Source: Pseudomonas fluorescens
Lineage (GTDB): Bacteria; Pseudomonadota; Gammaproteobacteria; Pseudomonadales; Pseudomonadaceae
Reading direction: 5' to 3'
Length of the DNA: 64,000 bases
NCBI RefSeq assembly: GCF_001902145.1
Contig: NZ_MRST01000025.1
Span: 372,001-436,000 of the forward strand
A model generated the notes under the pieces. The model was given only the letters and a program-made list of their open reading frames with translations, searched no databases and was not told the DNA's origin. The number at the start of each line of letters is the position of its first letter. Positions within the stretch are counted from its first letter, which is position 1. Made by a program: the position numbers and the translations under genes. Positions 42,001 through 50,112 of this stretch are shown piece after piece.

Positions 42001-44510
42001 CCGACAGCCAGGTCGGCAGCTTCGATGCGCAGCAGGTACGCGACTATCAGGCCGACCTCAACGCCGCGGCATTGAGTTCCATGCTGGAGGTGATGCGCAA
42101 GGCCAAGCTATTTTGTGGCGCGTTGGCCGAGCCGGATACGGCCGCCATCCTGCAGGCCCTGCAAGTACAACCCCGTCATCATTGGCTGGTACGCCGCTGG
42201 TTGGCGGCCTTGTGTGACGCAGGGCTGTTGCAACGCGAACAGTCCCGCTATCGCCTGCTGCACAGCGGGCCGACCCCGGCGCTGGCCTGGGGCCGGGTGG
42301 AACAGGCGGTCGCGTGTGGGTTATGCAGCCAGGCGCTGCTCGACTACCAGCTCGACCATGTGCGGCAACTGCCACAACTGCTGCGTGGCGAGGTCAACCC
42401 GTTCGACCTGTTGTTCCCCCAGGGCCAGCAAGACCTGGCGTTGCAGCTGTATGGCGGGGATGCCGTATCGCGCTACAACAACCACAGCATCGCCGCGCTG
42501 ATCAACCGCCTGGCCACCCACCACGAGGGCGACGGCCCGCTGCGCATCCTGGAAATCGGCGCGGGCACCGGGGCCACCAGCGCCCCGGTGATCAGCCTGC
42601 TCGATGGCCTGGAAGTGGATTACCTGTTCACCGACATGACCGCCTTCTTCCTGCCGGCGGCCAAGCAACGCTTTGCCGACCACCCCTGGGTGCGTTACGG
42701 CGTGCTGGACATTGACCAGGCCATTCGCCCCCAGGGCTTGGCCAGCAACAGCGTAGATATCGTGCTGTGCGCGGGCATGCTCAACAGCGTCAAGGACATC
42801 GACCACGCCCTCGGCCAGATCAGCGAATTGCTCAGCCCCGGTGGCTGGCTGGTGTTCAGCGAACCGACCGGTGAGTGGCCCGCCATCCTGCTGACCCAGG
42901 GCTTCATGATGACCCCGGCGGGCGGTGACCACGACCAGGGCCGCAGCGGCTTGCGCAGCGCCCAGACCTGGCAGGCACGGTTGCAGGCACTGGGCGGCGA
43001 AATGCTGCCCGCCCTGCCCCACGCCGACCACCCGCTGGCGGCTCTGGGCATGCAGGTATTCGCCGCGCGCTTGAAGGCCGGGTTCCAGCGCTTGAGCGTT
43101 GAGCACCTGCGCCGTGCCCTGGCGCAGCGCCTGCCGGACTACATGCTGCCGGCACACCTGCAAGTGCTCGACTGCCTGCCCCTGACCGCCAACGGCAAGG
43201 TCGACCGCCAGACCCTGGCCCACTGGCGCCCCGCCGTGGATGCCCAGGCCGAAAGCAGCCAGGACGCGCCCAGCGACCCGCTGACCGCCGAGCTGTGCCG
43301 GGTGTGGGCCGAGGCCCTGGGCTTGGCGCAGATCGGCGCGGACGACAGCTTCTACGAGAAAGGTGCCGATTCGCTGATCCTCGCCCGCGTCGCCGGCCAG
43401 TTGCGCGAACAACTGCCCCAGGCCCACAGCCTGAGCTACGACACGCTACTGCGACAAATGCTCAACGAGCCGAATGTGCGTGCCCTGGCGCGCCTGCTCA
43501 ACCACGGCCAAAGCACACCTGCCGCTGCGGCGCCTGACCAAGCGCAGCGCGCGCCCCACAGTAACGCCCTGGTAGTGCCTTTCGGCGGTGGCGAGAGCGG
43601 CCCGGTACGGGTGATGTTCCATGCCGCCCTGGGCACGTTGGATTATTTCCAGCACCTGGGCCGTGCACTGGCGGCTCAACAGGCCGGCCCGGTGATTGGC
43701 TTTGCGGTGGCCGACACCGCGCAATACCTGGCGCTGGAACCCAAGCGCCTGATCGAAAGCGTGGCCCAGGACTACGCCGATCGCTTGATCGCCGACGGCC
43801 ATCAACGCTTCCAGTTGATCGGCTACTGCCTGGGCGGCCTGCTCGCCACCGAAGTTGCCCGGCGCCTGCTGGAACGTGGCATGGAGGTGGTAGACCTGAG
43901 CCTGATCGACAGCATCCCGATGTTTATCGACACCGACGAAGAGCTGGCCTATGAGGCGATCTTCGTGCCCAACCTCAACCTGGACCCGGTGAAAACCGTG
44001 TTCGGCGCGCACATCGAAGACTACGACGTGTACCGCGCCATCGACCTGCTGATGGCCCGCGACAACCGCCGCGTACCCGCTGGCGCCATGGCCGCCCTGA
44101 GCGGCGATCCCGGCCTGGAGGCGCTGGCACTGGCGGTGCGGCAACAGTCGGCACGCAGCCAGGAGGAGCGCCTGGCCGAGTACGCACGCCTGGCGTCTGG
44201 CCAGGCCGGCGTGCCCATCGGCCCCGAGCTGGTACCGACGCTGTTTCGCGTGTGCCGCCACAGCATGCGGGCGGCGCGGTTCGATCCGCCGCCGTTCCTC
44301 GGCAACATGACCTACCTGCGCTGCCTGGAGCAGCAATCGTTCGGCATTACCGGCGGCGTCGGGCACCTGGCGGCACCGTTCTGGGAAGACGCGTGCCTGG
44401 GTCAATTCACCCTGATCGACGTGCCCGGCAACCATTTCAGCGTGATCGAACCGCCCCACGTGCACACCGTCACGGCACACCTGCTTGAGGCGCTTGGGAA
44501 AAACTCATGA
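39057..44510 (+). CDS. Siderophore NRPS 2: docking-Cy-A[MT]-PCP-TE
   Basis: 1817 residues from the ATG at 39057, chosen for AGGAG 8 bp upstream; an ATG at 39018 overlapping the NRPS1 stop adds 13 residues. It opens with a TubC-like docking domain (LLSELKSLGVELWPQDGQL, to about 55). Then come a cyclisation domain (DSLIADWAS, 201-209), an adenylation domain with the exact cysteine code DLYNLSLIW-K, an inserted methyltransferase (about 990-1340; LEIGAGTGATS at 1165-1175), a PCP (KGADSL, Ser1439) and a terminal thioesterase. The layout is that of PchF: third Cys addition, cyclisation, methylation and release. The thioesterase nucleophile position reads GYCLGG (Cys1591) rather than GxSxG. The gene overlaps the next by 4 bp. 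Confidence 0.9.
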   Translation: MPAAKLLSELKSLGVELWPQDGQLKFRAPQGLLNAERLAQLREHKQQILHLLQTQERPEVVADPAQRHAPFPLTDVQNAYLLGRQSSFGYGNVACHGYLELSWPSLDPQQVEQAWNRLIARHDMLRAVIASEGSQRVLAEVAHYPLAVTDLRGTTRQQHQHGVQQIRQAMEQKLYPTEAWPLFELRLSRSDSGDTLHFSMDSLIADWASAQLLFNELEQLLHDPEARLPTLDISFRDYLLAERGLLEGSRHQRDRDYWLARIDELPAAPQLPAPLSGEDTRVPRFQRHSAQLDAQQWAALKRAASALGLTPSIVVLSAYAGTLQRWSQQPAFSLNLTLLNRLPLHPQVGQLVGDFTSVSLLQVNDPQGQDFTSQARQLGNQLFADLEHRLFSGIQVMREIGRRRGREAAAMPVVFTSAIGLGIEPPASSQRRVGHGITQTPQVTLDCQVMDDAQGLHIHWDVRQGVFPGGLVEDMQQAFVSELRLLALDPAAWDHPMHVPLPAWQQRERLAANASAAPLPTGRLHDALLAMAWERPQALAVVDAHGSLTYAALMERALAVAAALHAAGCRAQEPVAILMPKGRDQVVAAYGVLLAGAAYLPLDSNAPAARRDRVLHSAKVRYVLGCSHALPQVPLPDGLAWHAVDQLAPATPDFPAPDGSPDDLAYVIYTSGSTGEPKGVMISHRAALNTVQDINRRLEVSATDRVLGLAQLSFDLSVYDLFGPLAVGGTLVLPDPARGADPSHWAELVQRHQVTLWNSVPAQLQMLAHYLQAEPRPLDSLRLALLSGDWIPLNLPPQLQALLPGLALLALGGATEASIWSNLHPIGAIDPAWRSIPYGLPLANQGFRVLDSQWRDAPTWVPGDLYITGVGLAQGYLGDPALSNARFFAHPLDGQRLYRTGDRGRYLPGGELEFLGREDGQVKIRGHRVELGEIDAALLATPGVDSAVSLLNGELLAFVTATRVEPEPLPGAPLLSAVQRYADSQVGSFDAQQVRDYQADLNAAALSSMLEVMRKAKLFCGALAEPDTAAILQALQVQPRHHWLVRRWLAALCDAGLLQREQSRYRLLHSGPTPALAWGRVEQAVACGLCSQALLDYQLDHVRQLPQLLRGEVNPFDLLFPQGQQDLALQLYGGDAVSRYNNHSIAALINRLATHHEGDGPLRILEIGAGTGATSAPVISLLDGLEVDYLFTDMTAFFLPAAKQRFADHPWVRYGVLDIDQAIRPQGLASNSVDIVLCAGMLNSVKDIDHALGQISELLSPGGWLVFSEPTGEWPAILLTQGFMMTPAGGDHDQGRSGLRSAQTWQARLQALGGEMLPALPHADHPLAALGMQVFAARLKAGFQRLSVEHLRRALAQRLPDYMLPAHLQVLDCLPLTANGKVDRQTLAHWRPAVDAQAESSQDAPSDPLTAELCRVWAEALGLAQIGADDSFYEKGADSLILARVAGQLREQLPQAHSLSYDTLLRQMLNEPNVRALARLLNHGQSTPAAAAPDQAQRAPHSNALVVPFGGGESGPVRVMFHAALGTLDYFQHLGRALAAQQAGPVIGFAVADTAQYLALEPKRLIESVAQDYADRLIADGHQRFQLIGYCLGGLLATEVARRLLERGMEVVDLSLIDSIPMFIDTDEELAYEAIFVPNLNLDPVKTVFGAHIEDYDVYRAIDLLMARDNRRVPAGAMAALSGDPGLEALALAVRQQSARSQEERLAEYARLASGQAGVPIGPELVPTLFRVCRHSMRAARFDPPPFLGNMTYLRCLEQQSFGITGGVGHLAAPFWEDACLGQFTLIDVPGNHFSVIEPPHVHTVTAHLLEALGKNS

Positions 44511-46246
44511 CCACTGCCCTGGATACCCTCAAACGCCCGGTCAACCGCCTGATTCGCCTCGGCGTGGTGTTCGCCGCGATCGGCGCTCTGGTCAACCTGG
44601 TGCCCTTTATCGGCCTCACCGAACTGGGCCGCTTGCTGCTCGCGGGCAACGCCGACAGCCCCACGCTGTGGCGGTGGGCGGCCCTGGTAGTCATCGCCCT
44701 GAGCCTGGGTTGGATGGCCAGCGGCGTGGCGCTGTGGCTGACCCACCTGGCCGACCATCGCCTGCAATCGAGCTTGCGCGAAGCCATGGTGCGCAAGCTC
44801 GGTCGCGTGCCGTTGGGGTGGTACACCGACACCACCTCGGGCGCGGTGCGCAAGGTGGTGCAGGACGACCTTGAAGACCTGCACCACCTGGTCGCCCACC
44901 ACGCGGTAGAACTCACCGCCGCCATTGTCACGCCGCTGGCGGGGCTGGTATGGCTGACCACGTTGAACTGGCGCCTGGCGCTGCTTGCGGTGCTGACTCT
45001 GCCGATCTATGCGGTGGCCTACAGCCTGATGATGCGCGGCTTCGGCACCAAGATGCAGTTGCTCGACAAGAGCATGACCCGGGTCAGCGCAGCGATTGTC
45101 GAGTTTGTCCACGGCATTGCCGTGGTCAAGGCGTTCGGCCAGGTGGGCCAGGCCCATCGCAGCTATCAACAGGCGGTCAATCAGTTCAGCACCCAATACG
45201 CCGGTTGGGTCAAGCCGCTGCTGCGCCTGGAGGCGTTTTCGTCGATGGCCCTGAGCGTGCCAGTGATTGTGCTGGTCAGCCTGGGGGTGGGCAGCGTGTT
45301 GCTGGCCCAGGGCTGGGTCACCCCGTTGCAGCTGTTCGCCGAAACCCTGGTGGCGGTGGTGATTCCGCAGTCACTGCTGGTGATCAACCAAAGCCTCACC
45401 GCGCAACGAACCGCCCTGGCCGCGGCCGACCGCATCGAAGCGCTGCTGGAGGTCGACGAACTGCCCACGCCCAAGGTGTGCAGCCCCCCCCAGGGCAGCG
45501 ACATACGCTTTGAACAGGTGCAGTTCGGCTATGACCCCGCGCACCTGATCCTCAATGGCGTCGACCTGTACTGCCCGGCCGGCAGCGTGACAGCGCTGGT
45601 GGGGGCTTCCGGTGCGGGCAAGTCAACCCTGGCCAAGCTGGTGCCGCGTTTTCACGACGTGAACGCCGGGCGAGTCTGCGTGGGCGGTGTGGATGTGCGC
45701 GAGATCGACCCGCGCCAGCTCTATCAGCATGTGGGGTTTGTGTTGCAGGACGCGCAACTGGTGCACGGTACCGTCGCCGACAACCTGCGCCTGGGCCGCC
45801 CCGAGGCCAGCGATGCCGAGGTCGAAGCGGCAGCGCGGTCGGCGCAGATTCATTCGCGCATCCAGGCCCTGCCCCGGGGTTACCAGTCGGTGATCGGCGA
45901 GGACGCGATTTTTTCCGGCGGCGAGGCCCAGCGCCTGTCCATCGCCCGCACGTTATTGGCCGACACGCCGGTGCTGATCCTCGATGAAGCCACCTCCCAC
46001 GCCGACCCCGAGTCCGAAGCGTTGATCCAGGATGCCCTGTCCGCCTTGGCTCGGGGCCGTACGGTGCTGGTGATCGCACACCGCCTGGCCAGTATCTGCG
46101 GCGTCGACCAGATCGTGGTGCTCGACCAGGGCCGCGTCATCGAAAGCGGGCGCCATGAACAACTGCTGCAGGCCAACGGTGCCTACGCCCGGCTGTGGCG
46201 CGCCAGCGCTGAAACCACCGCCCCCGACATGGAGATGTCCTTGTGA
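44507..46246 (+). CDS. ABC transporter, fused membrane/ATPase (PchH/YbtP-like)
   Basis: A 579-residue half-transporter: six N-terminal helices (about 20-310) and a nucleotide-binding domain (about 340-570) with Walker A GASGAGKSTL, signature FSGGEAQRLS and Walker B VLILDEATSHAD. The start ATGA overlaps the NRPS2 stop. Genes of this kind come in pairs in pyochelin (pchHI) and yersiniabactin (ybtPQ) loci. In yersiniabactin they import the metal complex despite an exporter-like fold. It should form a heterodimer with the next gene product. The direction of transport cannot be read from sequence. Confidence 0.88.
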   Translation: MTTALDTLKRPVNRLIRLGVVFAAIGALVNLVPFIGLTELGRLLLAGNADSPTLWRWAALVVIALSLGWMASGVALWLTHLADHRLQSSLREAMVRKLGRVPLGWYTDTTSGAVRKVVQDDLEDLHHLVAHHAVELTAAIVTPLAGLVWLTTLNWRLALLAVLTLPIYAVAYSLMMRGFGTKMQLLDKSMTRVSAAIVEFVHGIAVVKAFGQVGQAHRSYQQAVNQFSTQYAGWVKPLLRLEAFSSMALSVPVIVLVSLGVGSVLLAQGWVTPLQLFAETLVAVVIPQSLLVINQSLTAQRTALAAADRIEALLEVDELPTPKVCSPPQGSDIRFEQVQFGYDPAHLILNGVDLYCPAGSVTALVGASGAGKSTLAKLVPRFHDVNAGRVCVGGVDVREIDPRQLYQHVGFVLQDAQLVHGTVADNLRLGRPEASDAEVEAAARSAQIHSRIQALPRGYQSVIGEDAIFSGGEAQRLSIARTLLADTPVLILDEATSHADPESEALIQDALSALARGRTVLVIAHRLASICGVDQIVVLDQGRVIESGRHEQLLQANGAYARLWRASAETTAPDMEMSL

Positions 46247-47988
46247 TCCGCAGCCTCGTGACTTTATTGGGCCCGGCCCATGCCGCACGCTTGTACCGCT
46301 ACCTCGCCTGGCTGGTGACCAGTGCCGTGCTGCAAGGGGTAGCCGTCGCGTTCCTGGTGCCGGTCCTGCACGCGCTGTTTGCCGGTGACCTGCGCAGTGC
46401 CTGCCTGTGGCTCGCCGGCCTGGCGGCGATGGCGGTGCTGACCTGCATTGCCCATTACCAGCAGGCCATGAAAGGCTTTGCCCTGGCCCTGGTGGTGTTG
46501 ACCACCTTGCACGACCGTCTTGGCCAGCACCTGGTGACCTTGCCCCTGGGCTGGTTCAACTCGGAAAAGGTCGGGCGCCTGTCGCGCAGCGCCACCAGCG
46601 GCACGCTGATGGTCACCGGCTTGTTTGCTCACTACCTGGGCCCAGTGGTGTCGGGTGTGGTGGTGCCGGCTACGGTGGCGTTGACCCTGTTCGTGTTTGA
46701 CTGGCGCCTGGGCCTGACCGCGGTGCTGTGTGCGCCGCTGATCTACTTTGCCCATCATTGGTCGGCGGCCGCCATCGGCAGCAACGATGCGCGGGTGGAG
46801 GCCGCCGCGACGCTGGCGGGTAACCGCGTGGTGGAGTTTGCTCGCTACCAGCAAGTGCTGCGCGCCTTCGGTCGCACCCAGGAGGGGTACGCACCTTTGC
46901 AGGCTGCCAACCTGGCGCAGAAACATGCCGGCGGCTCGATGCTGTCCCAGACCTTCCCGAAACTGCTGGCCGGTGGCTTGACTGTGCAACTGGCGTTTGC
47001 GCTGCTGGTGGGCGTGGGCATCGCCCTGGCCAGCCACGGCGAAATCGACGCCATCCAGTTGGTCGCCCTGCTCGCGCTGGCTGCTCGTTTTGTTGGGCCA
47101 TTGGCCGAAGCGGCGGCGCGCAGCGGCTTGTTGCGCATGGCGGGCAACGACCTGGAACAACTGGTGAGTATCCTGCGCGAGCCGCCGTTGCCAGAGCCCG
47201 CCGTAAGCCAGCCATTGACGGCGCCTGGCAGCCTGGCCTTCGACCAGGTCAGCTTCGCTTACCCCAGCGGGCCCAAGGTATTGCACCGCCTGTCGTTCAA
47301 CGCCCCGGCCCACACGATGACCGCAATCGTCGGCGCCTCGGGCTCCGGCAAGACCACCGTCACGCGTCTGCTGATGCGCTTTTTCGATGCCAGCGAGGGC
47401 AGCGTCAAGGTAGGTGGCGTGGACGTGCGTGAGCTGTCCAACGCAGCGCTGATGGCCCAACTGTCCCTGGTGATGCAGGACGTCTACCTGTTCGACGACA
47501 GCCTTGAGGCCAACATCCGCGTCGGCAGCCCGGACGCCAGCGCCGAACAAGTCGCCGAAGCGGCACGGCTGGCCGGCGTCGATGAAATCGTCGCGCGCTT
47601 GCCCCAGGGTTGGAACACCCCCGTGGGGGAAGGTGGTGCGGCGTTATCCGGCGGCGAACGCCAGCGCGTGTCCCTGGCCCGCGCGTTGCTCAAGCGGGCG
47701 CCCATCGTGCTGTTGGATGAAGCCACGGCGGCCCTCGACCCGCACAACGAAGCCTTCGTGCAAGCGGCCATTGGCAGCCTGATGCAAAGCGCCACGGTGC
47801 TGGTGATCGCCCATCGCCTGCCGACCATCATGGCCGCCGACCAAATCCTGGTGCTGGATGAAGGGTGCCTGGTGGAGTCTGGCACCCATGCCCAATTACT
47901 GGCCCAGGGTGGTCGCTACGCCGGGTTCTGGCATGACCGCCAGCGTGCCGGTGGCTGGCGCTTGAACGCCGAGGCCCAGCCATGCTGA
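46243..47988 (+). CDS. ABC transporter, fused membrane/ATPase (PchI/YbtQ-like)
   Basis: 581 residues with a GTG start overlapping the previous stop (GTGA). Six helices (about 15-300) precede a nucleotide-binding domain with Walker A GASGSGKTTV, signature LSGGERQRVSLAR and Walker B IVLLDEATAALD. This signature is canonical, whereas the partner has SGGEAQR, so the two ATP sites may not be equal. It is the second half of the presumed heterodimer. The stop overlaps the start of the oxidoreductase gene by 7 bp, so expression is coupled to biosynthesis. Confidence 0.88.
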   Translation: MIRSLVTLLGPAHAARLYRYLAWLVTSAVLQGVAVAFLVPVLHALFAGDLRSACLWLAGLAAMAVLTCIAHYQQAMKGFALALVVLTTLHDRLGQHLVTLPLGWFNSEKVGRLSRSATSGTLMVTGLFAHYLGPVVSGVVVPATVALTLFVFDWRLGLTAVLCAPLIYFAHHWSAAAIGSNDARVEAAATLAGNRVVEFARYQQVLRAFGRTQEGYAPLQAANLAQKHAGGSMLSQTFPKLLAGGLTVQLAFALLVGVGIALASHGEIDAIQLVALLALAARFVGPLAEAAARSGLLRMAGNDLEQLVSILREPPLPEPAVSQPLTAPGSLAFDQVSFAYPSGPKVLHRLSFNAPAHTMTAIVGASGSGKTTVTRLLMRFFDASEGSVKVGGVDVRELSNAALMAQLSLVMQDVYLFDDSLEANIRVGSPDASAEQVAEAARLAGVDEIVARLPQGWNTPVGEGGAALSGGERQRVSLARALLKRAPIVLLDEATAALDPHNEAFVQAAIGSLMQSATVLVIAHRLPTIMAADQILVLDEGCLVESGTHAQLLAQGGRYAGFWHDRQRAGGWRLNAEAQPC

Positions 47989-49085
47989 TCGGGGTGTTGG
48001 GCGCCAGTGGCGACGTGGGCCTGGCCAGTGCCCAGGCGTTGTTGACCCTGGGGGTGAGCGACCTGCGCCTGGGCGGGCGCGATGCCGTCAAGGGCGCATA
48101 CTGTGTGGACCGGCTCCAGCAGCAATGGCCACAAGCACGCCTGCAGTGGGCCTCGGTGGACTTCAACGACGCACAAGCTATGGCTGCATTCGCCCGTGGC
48201 TGCGACGTGCTGCTCAACTGCGCGGGCCCATCCTGGCAGCTGCAAGGCCATGCCGCCCACGCAGCGCTGCGGGCCGATGCTCATTACGTCGATGCCGCCG
48301 ACCCTGTGCAACTTGACCCGGCCCAGTGGCGTGGCCGTTGCGCGGTGCTGGGCGCCGGCTTGCAACCGGGGCTTACCGGCCTGCTGCCGCGCTGGCTGGC
48401 CGAGCAAGGGTTTACCCAGGTGCACCGCCTCACCAGCTACTTCGGTTTGCGCGATCACTTCACCCGTGTGGCCGCCGATGACTTTTTGCAAGGCGCGGTG
48501 GATGGCAGCAGCGAACCGCTGGCAGCCTGGGAACACGGCCGGCGTCATCGCGCCTTGCGCCGGCAACGCGACGTGTCGGTGCCCTGCTTCCCCGGCCGGG
48601 TTCACCTGCTGCCGTACCTCAACCTTGAGGGCGAACGCCTGGCCATGGACCTCAACCTGGACGTCGGCCAATGGTTCAACGTGATCACCGACGGCCACGT
48701 CCTCAAAGCCCTCGACCAAGCCCATGGTTTGCCACGGGCCGACGCCGTGCAGCGCTTGTGCGAAGCCAGCCGGCTCGACCTCAGCGGCCAGGCGCCCTTC
48801 GTCACCCTGCTGCTGCAACTCGATGGAATGCACCACGACCAGGCCCTGACCCGCAGCCTGGTGCTCAGCGGCGCGGGCAATGCAGCGCTGACCGCCGCCA
48901 TGGCAGCGGCCACGGTCATCAGCGTGGTGGAAGGTGAAATCCGCGCCGGCTGCCATGCAGCCGCCCAGGTCCTGCCGCCCGCCGCCAGCCTTGAACGCCT
49001 GCTGCGCACCTCGGCGATTCAGGCCCTGAACCTGCTGCACAGCCCGCTCGATCAACTGCATACCGCCGACGAAGGTTGCCTATGA
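47982..49085 (+). CDS. Saccharopine-dehydrogenase-like oxidoreductase
   Basis: A 367-residue protein with an N-terminal Rossmann fold (MLIGVLGASGDVGLASAQAL, GxxGxxG), then NCAGPSWQLQGHAAHAAL and ADAHYVDAADP. This resembles the NAD(P)-binding part of saccharopine dehydrogenase-like reductases. The C-terminal half is not typical of lysine biosynthesis enzymes. It lies between the ABC pair and two methyltransferases, with 4- and 7-bp overlaps, and is clearly part of the siderophore operon. Pyochelin loci lack such a gene as far as I recall. It could reduce or oxidise an azoline, a carbonyl or the released product; the reaction is unknown. It is distinct from the imide reductase at 52961. Confidence 0.72.
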   Translation: MLIGVLGASGDVGLASAQALLTLGVSDLRLGGRDAVKGAYCVDRLQQQWPQARLQWASVDFNDAQAMAAFARGCDVLLNCAGPSWQLQGHAAHAALRADAHYVDAADPVQLDPAQWRGRCAVLGAGLQPGLTGLLPRWLAEQGFTQVHRLTSYFGLRDHFTRVAADDFLQGAVDGSSEPLAAWEHGRRHRALRRQRDVSVPCFPGRVHLLPYLNLEGERLAMDLNLDVGQWFNVITDGHVLKALDQAHGLPRADAVQRLCEASRLDLSGQAPFVTLLLQLDGMHHDQALTRSLVLSGAGNAALTAAMAAATVISVVEGEIRAGCHAAAQVLPPAASLERLLRTSAIQALNLLHSPLDQLHTADEGCL

Positions 49086-50110
49086 ACACGGCGTTGAACG
49101 AGCTGGAACAGCTGAGCCTGGGCGTGATGGCCCAGGTGTTGTCGCACACCCAAGCATTGCCGCTACAGGTATGGCGCAACGCCGAACAGGTCAACCAGGC
49201 CCTGGGCACAGCGGCACGGCATGCCTGGGTAGTACGGCGTTGGCTGGTGGCCTTGGGCCGTGCGGGCCTGCTGCGCGAAGCCGGCGAACGGGTGGCCTGG
49301 CGCACGCCGCCACCTGACCCGCAGCTCGGTGAATTGCCACGCCTGTATGGCGCGCTGGGCTTTCCCGCCAGCATGGCGCGCCTGCACACCCAAGTCATCG
49401 AGTGCCTGCCCGACCTGCTGCGTGATCAGTTCACCCTCACCCACTTGCTGATGCTCGGCGGCGACCCGGTAAAGGTATTGAGCGCCTACCAGCACAACCA
49501 CTTCACCACAACAATCAATCAAACCCTGGCCGAGCGCGCGCGGCAAATCAGCGCCGCTGACGGGCGGCTAAGGGTGCTGGAACTGGGTGGCGGTGCCGGC
49601 GGCACCACCGACGCAGTGCTGGCGGCGCTGCAAGCGTGCGAGAAGGACTATCGCTTCACCGACATCAGCGCGCTGTTTACCGGCGCCGCGCACCGCCAGT
49701 TTCGCCTTGAGCCAGGCATGCAGTTCGGCCTGCTCGACCTCAATCTCAACTTCAGCGGCCAGGGCATATTGCCCGGCACCCAGGACCTGGTGATCGCCGG
49801 CAACGTGCTGCACAACGCCCGCGACCTGCCCTACAGCCTTGGACAGATTCGCAGCAGCCTGCGCGACGGCGGTGCCTTGCTGTTCAGCGAATCCATCGCC
49901 GACAACCCGGCGATGCTGACCTTCATGCACCTGTTGCTGTCGCCCGCCGCCGATGCGCCGTTGCGTCCCCACGATGAAGCCTTCATGGCCGCCGATGCCT
50001 GGGACCTGGCCTTGCGGGCCACCGGCTTCGAGTTGCTTGAGGTATGGCCCAGCGCGTGCGACCCGCTCGCCGCCGCGGGGCAACGCTTGTTTCATGCCAT
50101 AGGAGTTTGA
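49082..50110 (+). CDS. Free-standing SAM methyltransferase 1
   Basis: A 342-residue class I methyltransferase, ATGA-overlapping the previous gene. Motif I is LELGGGAGGTTDAV (about residue 168), followed by YRFTDISALF and VIAGNVLHNARDLPYSL. The N-terminal helix bundle (HAWVVRRWLVALGRAGLL) is closely similar to the matching part of the methyltransferase embedded in NRPS2 (HHWLVRRWLAALCDAGLL). It is therefore an NRPS-type C- or N-methyltransferase freed from its synthetase, acting in trans on a carrier-bound azoline or on the released product. SAM motifs look intact, which argues against a PchE-style epimerase role. Confidence 0.82.
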   Translation: MNTALNELEQLSLGVMAQVLSHTQALPLQVWRNAEQVNQALGTAARHAWVVRRWLVALGRAGLLREAGERVAWRTPPPDPQLGELPRLYGALGFPASMARLHTQVIECLPDLLRDQFTLTHLLMLGGDPVKVLSAYQHNHFTTTINQTLAERARQISAADGRLRVLELGGGAGGTTDAVLAALQACEKDYRFTDISALFTGAAHRQFRLEPGMQFGLLDLNLNFSGQGILPGTQDLVIAGNVLHNARDLPYSLGQIRSSLRDGGALLFSESIADNPAMLTFMHLLLSPAADAPLRPHDEAFMAADAWDLALRATGFELLEVWPSACDPLAAAGQRLFHAIGV

Positions 50111-50112
50111 GG

